The translations under genes and the position numbers were made by a program. From NCBI RefSeq assembly GCF_044547355.1, contig NZ_JBIUAG010000018.1, positions 122,889 through 186,888 on the forward strand: DNA of 64,000 bases, in the 5' to 3' direction. Positions 1-9,537 of this stretch are shown here, in pieces; positions within the stretch are counted from its first letter, which is position 1; each line of letters opens with the position of its first letter. The notes under the pieces were generated by a model. That model was not told the DNA's origin. It saw only the letters and a program-made list of their open reading frames with translations, and searched no databases. This DNA comes from Kutzneria sp044547355. Lineage in GTDB: Bacteria > Actinomycetota > Actinomycetes > Mycobacteriales > Pseudonocardiaceae.

Positions 1-102
1 GGCCTGATCCGCGAGGGCCTGATCCGCGGGGCCCACGTGCGCGGCGGGGTCCGTCGGGACATGGTCATGTACGGCGTTTTGCGGACCGATCTGGTGCCGT
101 AA
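1..102 (+). CDS. GNAT-family N-acetyltransferase, C-terminal fragment
   Basis: Open reading frame entering from the window edge and ending in TAA. The 33 visible residues (GLIREGLIRGAHVRGG then RRDMVMYGVLRTDL) match the typical C-terminal pattern of RimJ/RimL-type GNAT acetyltransferases: a Gly-Phe/Leu-x-x-Glu-Gly turn, the 'R-x-D-x-V-x-Y-x-L' strand and a short acidic end. The first ten codons form a near-perfect tandem duplication (GLIRE/GLIRG). Substrate cannot be deduced because the acetyl-CoA site lies outside the window. Confidence 0.6.
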   Translation, partial: GLIREGLIRGAHVRGGVRRDMVMYGVLRTDLVP

Positions 103-114
103 GCCCGTTCGGCC

Positions 115-120
115 TACCCT
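115..120 (+). promoter_or_regulatory. -10 box TACCCT, probable leaderless promoter of the GMC oxidoreductase gene
   Basis: TACCCT fits the actinobacterial TANNNT -10 consensus and is followed by exactly 6 nt and then the ATG at 127, the spacing expected when transcription starts on the A of ATG. There is no Shine-Dalgarno sequence between the preceding stop codon and this ATG. No convincing -35 was seen. Confidence 0.5.
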
Positions 121-126
121 CGGCGT

Positions 127-1818
127 ATGGGCCTACTGACGAGTAGCAACGGTGCTCCCGTCGATTACGACGTCGTGGTGGTCGGCTCCGGCTTCGGCGG
201 CAGCGTCGCCGCGCTGCGGCTGACCGAGAAGGGCTACCGGGTCGCCGTGCTGGAAGCGGGGCGGCGGTTCAGCGACGACGAGTTCGCCAAGACCTCGTGG
301 GACCTGCGCCGCTTCCTCTGGGCCCCCGGCCTCGGCTGCTACGGCATCCAGCGGATCCACGCCCTGCGCAACGTCATGGTGCTGGCCGGGGCCGGTGTCG
401 GCGGCGGGTCGCTGGTGTACGCCAACACCCTGTACCGGCCGCTCAAGCCGTTCTTCGCCGACCCGCAGTGGGCCCACATCACCGACTGGGAGGCCGAGCT
501 CTCCCCGTTCTACGACCAGGCCAGCCGCATGCTCGGCGTGGTCACCAATCCCACGACCACGCCATCGGACCGGGTGATGCAGAAGGTCGCCGCGGACATG
601 GGCATCTCCGACTCGTACCACCCGACGCCGGTCGGCGTGTACTTCGGCGAGCCGGGCCGGTCCGTCGCCGATCCCTTCTTCGGCGGGGTCGGGCCGTCGC
701 GCACCGGGTGCACCGAGTGCGGCTCGTGCATGACCGGCTGCCGGGTCGGGGCCAAGAACACCCTGGTCAAGAACTACCTGTACCTGGCCGAGCAGGCCGG
801 GGCCAAGGTGCTGCCGATGACCACCGTGACCGGGCTGCGGGAGCTGGCCGACGGCACGTGGCGGATCGACACCCGGCGCACCGGGGCCCGTGTCGGCGGC
901 CGCTCGTCGCTGACCGCCGCCCGGGTCGTGCTGGCCGCCGGCACCTGGGGCACCCAGAACCTGCTGCACAAGATGCGTGACACCGGCGCCCTGCCCCGAC
1001 TCTCCAAGCGCCTCGGCGAGCTCACCCGCACCAACTCCGAGGCCATCATCGGGGCGGGCCGGCTCAGCTTCGACCCGTCCCAGGACTTCAGCCGGGGCGT
1101 GGCCATCACCTCGTCCATCCACCCCGACGAGACCACCCACATCGAGCCCGTCCGCTACGGCAAGGGCAGCAACGCCATGGGGCTGCTGCAAACCGTCGCC
1201 ACCGACGGCTCCCTGTCCACCGCCCGGTGGTTGCAGTTCCTGCGCTACGCCGTTCGGCATCCCCTCATCACCGCTCGGCTGCTGTCCGTGCACCGGTGGA
1301 GCGAACGGACCGTGATCCTGCTGGTGATGCAGAGCCTGGACAACTCCATCACCACCTACACCCGGCGCGGCAAGCTCACCTCCAAGCAGGGGCACGGCGA
1401 GCCGAACCCCGCCTTCATCCCCGCCGGCCACCTGGCCAACCAGTTGGCCGCCAAGCACATCGGCGGCTTCCCCGGCGGCACCTGGGGCGAGCTGGCCAAC
1501 ATCCCCCTGACCGCCCACTTCATCGGCGGCTGCGCCATCGGCTCGGACGCCTCCCAGGGCGTGATCGACCCGTACCACCGGGCTTTCGGCCACCCCGGGC
1601 TGTCCATTGTGGACGGTTCGGCCATCTCAGCCAACCTCGGCGTCAACCCCTCCCTGACCATCACCGCCCAGGCCGAGAGGGCCTTCTCCCTATGGCCAAA
1701 CAAGGGCGAGGAGGACCAGCGCCCGGCCGAGGGCTACCGGCGGCTGGCCCCCGTCGCCCCCAAGCACCCCGTCGTTCCCGCCGACGCCCCGGGAGCGCTG
1801 CGCCTGACCGATCAGTGA
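127..1818 (+). CDS. GMC-family FAD oxidoreductase (ChoD-like cholesterol oxidase family)
   Basis: A 563-residue flavoenzyme of the glucose-methanol-choline family. The N-terminus carries the Rossmann FAD motif (VVVVGSGFGGSVAALRL, residues ~16-32), followed by the second GMC signature (GAGVGGGSLVYANT, ~91-104). A cysteine-rich segment, GCTECGSCMTGCRVGAKN at ~195-212, is typical of the ChoD branch. The C-terminus has the conserved HFIGGCAIG and NPSLTITA stretches near the active site. The M. tuberculosis homologue choD (Rv3409c) lies in the guaB/guaA neighbourhood, and guaA is 4.5 kb downstream here, which supports the family assignment. True substrate is uncertain, since ChoD enzymes are not proven sterol oxidases. 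ATG at 127 is chosen because a -10 box sits 6 nt upstream. Its 3' end overlaps the convergent lipoprotein gene by 7 bp. Confidence 0.85.
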   Translation: MGLLTSSNGAPVDYDVVVVGSGFGGSVAALRLTEKGYRVAVLEAGRRFSDDEFAKTSWDLRRFLWAPGLGCYGIQRIHALRNVMVLAGAGVGGGSLVYANTLYRPLKPFFADPQWAHITDWEAELSPFYDQASRMLGVVTNPTTTPSDRVMQKVAADMGISDSYHPTPVGVYFGEPGRSVADPFFGGVGPSRTGCTECGSCMTGCRVGAKNTLVKNYLYLAEQAGAKVLPMTTVTGLRELADGTWRIDTRRTGARVGGRSSLTAARVVLAAGTWGTQNLLHKMRDTGALPRLSKRLGELTRTNSEAIIGAGRLSFDPSQDFSRGVAITSSIHPDETTHIEPVRYGKGSNAMGLLQTVATDGSLSTARWLQFLRYAVRHPLITARLLSVHRWSERTVILLVMQSLDNSITTYTRRGKLTSKQGHGEPNPAFIPAGHLANQLAAKHIGGFPGGTWGELANIPLTAHFIGGCAIGSDASQGVIDPYHRAFGHPGLSIVDGSAISANLGVNPSLTITAQAERAFSLWPNKGEEDQRPAEGYRRLAPVAPKHPVVPADAPGALRLTDQ

Positions 1819-2303
1819 GCCGGGTAGATCCGGAGCACGGCCACGCCGCCGAGCACGCCCTCGATCAGCACGGTGACGTTGTTGGCGGTGGCCTTCGCGG
1901 TGGCTTTGCCGGTGACGAGGGCGTTGCCGCTGGTCAGCTGGGTGCCTTCGCAGGCATTGGGGTCGGGGGCGTCGCAGCCGACGGTGAAGCCGCCGTCGCT
2001 GGTGGGGAGGAAGGACAGCGACACGGAGTCGGCGCCGATGGAGGCGACGGAGAGGGTGGCGCCGGCGCCCTCGGGCAGGCGGATGGGGCCGGGGGCGGAG
2101 ACCTGGACCTCGCAGTTGTTGTCGGCGCAGGCGGAGAGGTCGGTGCCGTCGGCGGCCTTGGGCAGGGTCGGCTTGGGCGGCGTGGTGGTCGTGGTGGTTC
2201 TGGTGGCGGGGCGGGTCGTGGCGGGAGACGCGGAGCCGGCCTGGGGTGAGGTGCAGGCGGCGGCCAGCAGCGCGAGGGCGAGCACGCCGGCGAGTCGGGT
2301 CAT
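1812..2303 (-). CDS. Predicted lipoprotein of unknown function
   Basis: 163-residue protein with a type II signal peptide: MTRL, a hydrophobic stretch and the lipobox LLAAAC, so Cys17 should be lipidated. A Thr/Pro-rich linker (about residues 30-48, several consecutive Thr) tethers a small extracellular domain with two Cys pairs (CADNNC, and CDAPDPNAC) that probably form disulfides. No family recognised. It is convergent with the GMC gene (7-bp overlap) and divergent from the secreted FAD oxidoreductase, so a shared regulatory region of about 128 bp lies upstream. Confidence 0.75.
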   Translation of the reverse strand: MTRLAGVLALALLAAACTSPQAGSASPATTRPATRTTTTTTPPKPTLPKAADGTDLSACADNNCEVQVSAPGPIRLPEGAGATLSVASIGADSVSLSFLPTSDGGFTVGCDAPDPNACEGTQLTSGNALVTGKATAKATANNVTVLIEGVLGGVAVLRIYPAH

Positions 2304-2431
2304 GGGCGTAGGACACCACGGACCGGCCGGGAGAGGTCCCCGGTGGTCAGCGAGCGGTCGCCTCGGATCGTTGGAAGACTGCTGGCAACGCGGACGGTTC
2401 CGACGCGTCCTCGGGTGAGGAGGTGGTCAGG

Positions 2432-3955
2432 ATGGCGATCAGCCGGCGGGCGTTCTTGCAGGCGGCCGGGTTGGGGGCGACGGCGGTCGCGGTGTCGGCC
2501 TGCGGCCCGACGACGGGCGCGCCCGGCCCCACGACGACCAGCGCCAGCCCGACGCCGACCACGACGACGAGGCCGCCGGCGGTGCCGGCGGACTGGGAGA
2601 AGCTGCGGGGGCAGCTGAAGGGCAAGCTGGTGCTGCCGAGCGACGCGGGGTACGCGACGGCGAAGCTGGCCTACAACCCGTTGTTCGACAGCCGAAAGCC
2701 GGCGGCGGTGGCGCAGGTGGCGAACCCGAGCGACGTCCAGGCCTGCGTGGCCCTGGCCTACGCCTCGAGGATCCCGATCGCGGCCCGCAGCGGCGGCCAC
2801 AGCTACGTCGGATACTCCACACCGGACAGTGGCCTGGTGGTGGATCTGGGTGGCATGAGCGATGTGCAGGTGCAGGCCGACGGCACGGCGACGATCGGGG
2901 CCGGCGCGCGGCTGATGGACGTCTATGTGGCGCTGGCCAACGCGGGGCGGTGCCTGCCGGCGGGGTCGTGCCCGACGGTGGGCATCGGCGGCCTGACGCT
3001 GGGCGGCGGGGTCGGGGTGCTGACCACGAAGTACGGCCTGACCTGCGACAAGCTGGTGTCGGCGCAGATCGTGACCGGCGACGGCAAGCTGCGCACGGTG
3101 TCGGCCTCGCAGGAGCCGGACCTGTTCTGGGCGCTGCGCGGCGGGGGCGGCGGCAACTTCGGCGTGGTCACCTCGTTCACGTTCCAGACCGAGCCGGCCC
3201 CGCAGCTGACGGTGTTCCAGCTCCAGTTCCCGAGCGGCTCGGTGGCCGACGTGCTCGGCGGCTGGCAGCAGTTCGTGGCCGACGCGCCGGACGAGCTGTG
3301 GACGACGATGGGCGTGTCCGGTGGGAATCCGCCGACGTGCCGGGTCAACGGCTGTTTCGTCGGCTCGCAGTCGGGGCTGAATCCCTTGCTGAGCAAGCTG
3401 ATCGCCGCCACTGGCGTGCAGCCCAACAGCCGGTACACGCTGGCGAAGTCCTATTTGGACGGTATGAAGTACTTCGGCGGCTGCGCCAGCTACAGCAACG
3501 CCCAGTGCACGCCCAGCTGGAACGGAAACGGCGTGCTGAAGCGGGAATCGTTCACGGCGACCTCGCGTGTGCTGGCGAAGCCGTTGTCGGACACCGGAAA
3601 GTTCGCCGAGCTGATGTCCGGCCGCAACGGCATGGACGTCCTGTTCGACAGCATCGGCGGCGCGGCGGCCCGGGTCGGCGCGACCGACACCGCCTTCCCG
3701 CACCGCGGATCCCTTGCCACCGCCCAGATCTACCAGGGCTCGACCGCGGCATCGGCCCGCACGGCGGTCGGCGAGGTCCGGGACAACCTGGGCGACCTGA
3801 TCGGCGACGGCGCGTACGTCAACTACATCGACGCCGGCATCAAGGACTGGGCAACCGCCTACTACGGCCCGAACGTGGCCAAGCTGCGCAAGGTCGCCCA
3901 GCAGTACGACCCGGACGGCGTGCTGTCCTTCGACCAGTCGGTGGCCAAGGCGTGA
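2432..3955 (+). CDS. Exported FAD-linked oxidase (BBE / berberine-bridge-like, PCMH FAD domain)
   Basis: 507-residue flavoprotein exported by the Tat route: SRRAFLQ twin-arginine motif at residues 4-10, hydrophobic core and a lipobox-like VSAC, then a Thr/Pro linker. The PCMH FAD-binding domain shows both attachment residues of bicovalent flavinylation: His in SGGHSYVGYS and Cys in GSCPTVGIGGLTLGGG. The extreme C-terminus (KLRKVAQQYDPDGVLSF) is the BBE domain. Such enzymes oxidise sugars, alcohols or secondary metabolites with O2; the substrate is unknown. The ATG at 2432 is preferred over the GTG at 2423 because GAGGAGG at 2417-2423 lies 8 nt upstream of it. Ends at a strong hairpin shared with the convergent aldehyde dehydrogenase. 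Confidence 0.85.
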   Translation: MAISRRAFLQAAGLGATAVAVSACGPTTGAPGPTTTSASPTPTTTTRPPAVPADWEKLRGQLKGKLVLPSDAGYATAKLAYNPLFDSRKPAAVAQVANPSDVQACVALAYASRIPIAARSGGHSYVGYSTPDSGLVVDLGGMSDVQVQADGTATIGAGARLMDVYVALANAGRCLPAGSCPTVGIGGLTLGGGVGVLTTKYGLTCDKLVSAQIVTGDGKLRTVSASQEPDLFWALRGGGGGNFGVVTSFTFQTEPAPQLTVFQLQFPSGSVADVLGGWQQFVADAPDELWTTMGVSGGNPPTCRVNGCFVGSQSGLNPLLSKLIAATGVQPNSRYTLAKSYLDGMKYFGGCASYSNAQCTPSWNGNGVLKRESFTATSRVLAKPLSDTGKFAELMSGRNGMDVLFDSIGGAAARVGATDTAFPHRGSLATAQIYQGSTAASARTAVGEVRDNLGDLIGDGAYVNYIDAGIKDWATAYYGPNVAKLRKVAQQYDPDGVLSFDQSVAKA

Positions 3956-3987
3956 CATTGGGGCGCTCCCGGGGGAGCGCCCCAATG
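3956..3987. terminator. Bidirectional terminator hairpin
   Basis: Perfect 15-bp inverted repeat (3956-3970 with 3973-3987) separated by only 2 bases. It fills the entire gap between two convergent genes whose stop codons end at 3955 and 3989, so it should terminate both. Confidence 0.8.
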
Positions 3988-3988
3988 C

Positions 3989-5446
3989 TCAGAACTTCAC
4001 GTTGGTCAGCACCATCACGCGTTCCTCGGTGAAGTCGGCCATCGCCGAGCGCAGGCCCTCACGGCCGAAGCCGGAGCCCTTCACGCCGCCGTAGGGCATC
4101 TGGTCGGCCCGGTAGGACGGCACGTCGCCGACGATCAGGCCGCCGACCTCCAGTTCGGCCGAGGCCCGGAAGGCCAGCTGGAGGTTGTGCGTGAACAGCC
4201 CGGCCTGCAGGCCGTAGGCCGAGTCGTTGACCGCGGCGATGGCGGCGTCCTCACCGTCCACAACGGACACCGCGAGCACCGGGCCGAAGACCTCCTCGGC
4301 CCAGACCTTGCTGTCCTCAGGCACGTTGGCCAGCACGGTGGGCTCGATGGTGGCGCCGGCGCGGTGGCCGCCGGCCAGCAGCTCGGCCCCGCCCTTGACC
4401 GCCTCGTCGACCCAGGACGCGACGCGCTCGGCGGCGGCGGTGTCGACCAGCGGCCCGACCTCGACGTCCGGGTCGTGCGGGTCGCCGGTGATCAGGTCGC
4501 GGACGCTGGCCACCAGGCGCGGCACGAACTCCTCGGCCACCTTCGAGTCGACGATCACCCGCTGCACCGCGATGCACGACTGCCCGGCCTGGTAGTTGGC
4601 GAACAGCGCGATGCGCTTGGCCGCGAAGTCCAGGTCGGCCTCGGAGCTCCAGTCCCCGGCGACCACGGCCGCGGCGTTGCCGCCCAGCTCCAGCACGACG
4701 TGCTTGCGCGGCGCCGAGTCCATGATCGACCAGCCGACCGGGCCGGAGCCGGTGAACGACACCACCGGCAGCCGCGGGTCCTTGACCAGGGCGACGGTCT
4801 CCTCGTTGCCCACCGGCAGCACCGAGAACGCGCCCGCCGGCAGGTCGGTCTCGGCCAGCAGCTCGCCCAGGATCAGCGCGGACAGGGGGGTGCGCGGGGC
4901 CGGCTTGACGATGATCGGCGAGCCCACCGCCAGCGCCGGCGCGACCTTGTGCGCCACCAGGTTCAGCGGGAAGTTGAACGGCGCGATGCCTAGCACCGGG
5001 CCGCGCGAGACCCGCCGCACCAGGGCCAGCCGGCCCTCGGCCGCCGGGTCGGTGTCCAGGCGCTGCATCTCGCCGGTGAACCGGCGGGCCTCCTCGGCCG
5101 CGAACCGGAACGTGGACACGGCCCGGTTCACCTCGGCCTCGGCCCACCTCAGCGGCTTGCCGTTCTCGGCGGTGATGACCTCGGCGATCTCCTCGCGGCG
5201 GACCGCGAGCTGCTCGGAGACGTGCATCAGCGCCGAGGCCCGCAGGTGAGCCGGCGAGGAGCGGAACGCCACGGCCACGTCGGCGGCGGCCTGCACGGCC
5301 CGTTCCACCTGGTCGGGGCCGGGCACGGCGACGGAGGCGACCTCGGTGCCGTCGTACGGGTGGTGCACCAGCAGCTCGGTCGCGCCCTGCTCGGGCTGAC
5401 CGGCGATCCAGCTCGGGCGGGGCTTCGCCTCGATCGCGTCGTCCAT
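3989..5446 (-). CDS. NAD(P)-dependent aldehyde dehydrogenase
   Basis: 485-residue ALDH-superfamily enzyme that oxidises an aldehyde to the acid. Visible hallmarks are the nucleotide-binding GSGPVGW, the general base Glu in VLELGGNAAAVV, and the catalytic Cys in AGQSCIAVQRV. Late motifs EEVFGPVLAV and GGVKGSGFGREG are also present. The sequence resembles the succinate-semialdehyde/lactaldehyde/glyceraldehyde-3-phosphate-type group; the exact substrate is unclear. The reading frame extends upstream to 5512, but ATG at 5446 (MDDAIEAK) is preferred because the family N-terminus starts there and a GTGAGGG lies just before it. It is downstream of, and codirectional with, the APH-type kinase gene (62-bp gap). 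Confidence 0.85.
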   Translation of the reverse strand: MDDAIEAKPRPSWIAGQPEQGATELLVHHPYDGTEVASVAVPGPDQVERAVQAAADVAVAFRSSPAHLRASALMHVSEQLAVRREEIAEVITAENGKPLRWAEAEVNRAVSTFRFAAEEARRFTGEMQRLDTDPAAEGRLALVRRVSRGPVLGIAPFNFPLNLVAHKVAPALAVGSPIIVKPAPRTPLSALILGELLAETDLPAGAFSVLPVGNEETVALVKDPRLPVVSFTGSGPVGWSIMDSAPRKHVVLELGGNAAAVVAGDWSSEADLDFAAKRIALFANYQAGQSCIAVQRVIVDSKVAEEFVPRLVASVRDLITGDPHDPDVEVGPLVDTAAAERVASWVDEAVKGGAELLAGGHRAGATIEPTVLANVPEDSKVWAEEVFGPVLAVSVVDGEDAAIAAVNDSAYGLQAGLFTHNLQLAFRASAELEVGGLIVGDVPSYRADQMPYGGVKGSGFGREGLRSAMADFTEERVMVLTNVKF

Positions 5447-5508
5447 GCCCTCACGATAGGACCACCACACCCGGTAACGCCGGTGGCCATTGGGTACAAC
5501 GTGACAGG

Positions 5509-6222
5509 TCAACCGCTACAAAGTGTCCCCATGAGCAGCGGCAGCGCCGCGGCGTGCGCCCGGTACATGACGTTGTGCTGCTCGGCCCGCTGCGTCACGA
5601 ACCGAGGGTCCTGTTCGACCTGCTCGGCCATCGCGACCAAATAGGACGCCATGTTGTCCGCCACCCCGCGCCGGGTCGACTCGGAGGCGCCGTAGGCGTC
5701 GCAGAACAGGGCCGCGCCGCGCAGCTGCCGCTCCAGCGGCGTCTCGGGGTAGAGCGGGGCGAACCGGTACACCCCGTAGGCTACGTCGTACCAGCGCGGG
5801 CCGGGCAGCGCCCAGTCGAAGTCGATCATCCCGACCGCGGTGTCGCCGTCGAAGGCCAGGTTGTACTGCGCGAAGTCGCCGTGGCAGAGCACCTCGACCG
5901 GCTCGACCGCCGCCCGCTGCCAGCCGTCGCCGGGCTCGAAGCCCAGCGTGGCGTCGTGATAGCGGCGCAGCAGCCGGGCCGCGCTGACCACCGCCTCGTC
6001 GCTGGTCGGGAAGTGGTGACCAACTTCACCCGGCACGTAGGACAGCACTTCCCGGCCCTCTTCGTCGAACCCGAAGGGGAGCGGGGCTTGGGCGAATCCG
6101 GCCTCGGAAACGTGGCGCAGCAAGGCATGCACGCGTTCCGTCCACGGGCCGGCCGGGCGGTGCACGCGGCCGTCGATCAACCACACCGTGTTCAGCCCGC
6201 CGCGCAGCTCCACCCGGTGCAC
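5509..6222 (-). CDS. Phosphotransferase of the APH/choline-kinase fold
   Basis: 237-residue protein with the catalytic-loop motif CHGDFAQYNLAF (HGDxxxxN) and the metal-binding IDFDWALPGPRWYD. These mark the aminoglycoside phosphotransferase/choline kinase family, which phosphorylates small-molecule hydroxyls with ATP. It is short for an APH, with a reduced N-terminal lobe. The reading frame continues upstream through guaA on the opposite strand, but that part is not protein-like; the GTG at 6222 (VHRVELRGG) is chosen as start. A TATCTT -10-like box lies about 18 nt upstream. Divergent from guaA with about 60 bp between the starts. Whether it confers resistance or acts on a metabolite cannot be told. 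Confidence 0.75.
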   Translation of the reverse strand: MHRVELRGGLNTVWLIDGRVHRPAGPWTERVHALLRHVSEAGFAQAPLPFGFDEEGREVLSYVPGEVGHHFPTSDEAVVSAARLLRRYHDATLGFEPGDGWQRAAVEPVEVLCHGDFAQYNLAFDGDTAVGMIDFDWALPGPRWYDVAYGVYRFAPLYPETPLERQLRGAALFCDAYGASESTRRGVADNMASYLVAMAEQVEQDPRFVTQRAEQHNVMYRAHAAALPLLMGTLCSG

Positions 6223-6283
6223 GCTAGCGACGCGGAGAACTGGGAAGATAGCGAATATCCCCCGACCAGGAGGTCCGCTGATC

Positions 6284-7825
<1,542 letters not shown>

Positions 7826-7903
7826 CCCCCTGACGCAGCTGCGTCACCGAACGCCAGGCCCTCTCACTGCGCCAGTATCGGCCTTTTCCTAGCACGGAAA
7901 AGC

Positions 7904-7956
7904 GTCATGAAGGGCCCCATACTGACGTTCAACGTCAGTATGGGGCCCTTCATGAC
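7904..7956. terminator. Perfect 26-bp palindromic hairpin after guaA
   Basis: Arms 7904-7929 and 7931-7956 are exact reverse complements around a single central base, giving a 53-nt near-continuous palindrome. It lies 78 bp after the guaA stop and probably terminates guaA; on the minus strand it follows the PspC operon. Confidence 0.75.
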
Positions 7957-7959
7957 ATG

Positions 7960-7995
7960 AACCGGCCCCCGCCTCGGCAACGGCGGGGGCCGGTT
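7960..7995. terminator. Second hairpin, terminator of the PspC operon
   Basis: 14-bp perfect inverted repeat (7960-7973 with 7982-7995, 8-nt loop), immediately after the stop codon of the minus-strand 67-residue protein gene. It forms a tandem terminator pair with the 7904-7956 palindrome. Confidence 0.7.
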
Positions 7996-7997
7996 CC

Positions 7998-8201
7998 TCA
8001 CTTCCGGGCGGAGGGTCTGACCGTCCACATGAGAATCAGCAGTCCGATGAGGATGGCCCCGCCCGCGACCAGTCCGGTCACCCCGAACGGCAGGTCGGCC
8101 ATCTTGCCGTCGGACAGGGCATAGGCGGTGGCGAACAGGCCGCCGATGCCGAACAGCAGGCTCACCAACCGGGGGCCGCCCCGGCGTTCGAGATCAGCCA
8201 C
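7998..8201 (-). CDS. Small two-TM membrane protein
   Basis: 67 residues with two hydrophobic segments (LVSLLFGIGGLFATAYAL and VAGGAILIGLLILMW) and a basic C-terminal tail. No family recognised. Its start overlaps the end of the PspC gene by 8 bp, so the two are probably translationally coupled and the small protein may work with PspC in the envelope-stress locus. Confidence 0.65.
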   Translation of the reverse strand: MADLERRGGPRLVSLLFGIGGLFATAYALSDGKMADLPFGVTGLVAGGAILIGLLILMWTVRPSARK

Positions 8202-9438
8202 GGGTCACCTCGATGTTGCCGGCGCCGGAGTGCACATCGAGGATGATGGTGCCGGCGGGGTTGTCCACGGTGTCGGTCACGTGCAGGTCGATGTCGTGCC
8301 AGTCGGCGCTGCGGGTCAGGCAGTGCACCGGCCCCACGTTGGAGGTGCAGGTGAGGTCCACGTTGGCGTTGGCCGGCACGATCACCCGGGCCAGCCCGGC
8401 GTCCACGCTGACCGTGGTGCGGGCGGGCTTGTCCTTGTCCAGCTTGAGTTCGGTCAGGTCGAGCCGGACGTCGCCGAGCGAGCGGGCGTAGCTGGGCGCG
8501 AGGTCGTCGGTCGGCGTGGCCCGCAGGTCGCCGAGGCCGGCGCTGCCGCCGGTGGGCGAGTTGGTCAGCGCCACCGCGGCCAGCCCGACCAGCACGGTCG
8601 GCACGATCAGGCCGCGCCCGCCGCGCAGGAACGCCCCGACCACCAGGCCGCCGGCCAGCACGCCGACGACGATGCCGAGGATGTGCGGCAGGGTCAGCCA
8701 GGTCAGGCCCAGTCCGACCTTGAGGACGAGCAGCGCGGCGGCGGTCAGCACGGCCACGCCCATGGTGACGCCGCCGACCGGGGAGCGCCGCCGGCGCGGC
8801 CGGACCGCGAGGGTCTTGTCCTCGTCGGTCACGGTGGCCACCGTGACGGGCTCGTTCGGGTCGTGCAGGTCCCACTGGAGCGGGGCCGCGCCCAGCGGGT
8901 CCCAGTCGGCCGGCGCGGCGGCACCAGGCGCGTAGCTCGGTGCGGTCATCGGTCCCCCTGACATGGTGGTGGGTGCGCCGGCAACCCCCTGGTCGGCGCG
9001 GTGTCGGTGCAGCAGGAACAGCCCGCCCAGCAGCGCGGCCGCGCTGACCACACCGCCGACGAAGCCGTAGGTGCCGTCGAACATGGTGAAGAAGGCCGGC
9101 ACGCAGACGATGGCCAGGAAGATGGTCATGCCCCGCGACATGGAGCTCGAACCGTGGCCGATCATCGCCTCGAGACCCGAGGCCTCGTCGTTCTCCTCGG
9201 CCAGCAGCAGCCACGCCAGCAGGTAGAGCAGAACGCCGGCGCCGCCGACGACGGTCCCGGCGACCAGTGCCACTCGCACGATCACCGGGTCGATGCCGTA
9301 ACGCCGCCCGATGCCGGCCGCGACACCGGCCACCATCCGGCCCTGCCGCAGACGCCGGGGCCGGGTGGCCCAGAAGTCCGCGACCATGGCCTCGATGTTG
9401 ATCCCGGAGTGCTTGGTCGTGTTCACGGTGACGAGCAT
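8194..9438 (-). CDS. PspC-domain membrane protein
   Basis: About 414 residues. The N-terminal part contains a PspC domain (GVAAGIGRRYGIDPVIVRVALV, residues ~35-56, then a TM segment ending in LLLAEEN), several further TM helices, and a C-terminal extracytoplasmic beta domain resembling the cell-wall-stress (LiaF/DUF2154-like) fold. Divergently transcribed from a sensor kinase that also begins with a PspC domain, so the two likely interact at the membrane. Start uncertain: ATG at 9438 is chosen; GTG at 9426 is an alternative, and neither has a clear ribosome site. Confidence 0.75.
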   Translation of the reverse strand: MLVTVNTTKHSGINIEAMVADFWATRPRRLRQGRMVAGVAAGIGRRYGIDPVIVRVALVAGTVVGGAGVLLYLLAWLLLAEENDEASGLEAMIGHGSSSMSRGMTIFLAIVCVPAFFTMFDGTYGFVGGVVSAAALLGGLFLLHRHRADQGVAGAPTTMSGGPMTAPSYAPGAAAPADWDPLGAAPLQWDLHDPNEPVTVATVTDEDKTLAVRPRRRRSPVGGVTMGVAVLTAAALLVLKVGLGLTWLTLPHILGIVVGVLAGGLVVGAFLRGGRGLIVPTVLVGLAAVALTNSPTGGSAGLGDLRATPTDDLAPSYARSLGDVRLDLTELKLDKDKPARTTVSVDAGLARVIVPANANVDLTCTSNVGPVHCLTRSADWHDIDLHVTDTVDNPAGTIILDVHSGAGNIEVTRG

Positions 9439-9537
9439 GCGGCCTGGCGCGGGCCCGCGGCATCCGGGAGCCCCCTGAAACAATCCCCGGGCTCGTCCCT
9501 GATGGCCGCGGGCCCTCGCGCGTGTGACCATTTCGGG

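Noticed and set aside
133..1593. Long open frame antisense to the GMC oxidoreductase gene, and similar long antisense frames over pcrA, SARP and gcv genes
   Set aside because: High-GC codon bias leaves antisense and shifted frames open. These translations are Arg/Gly/His/Val-rich low-complexity sequence with no domain motifs, while the opposite strand encodes clear families.
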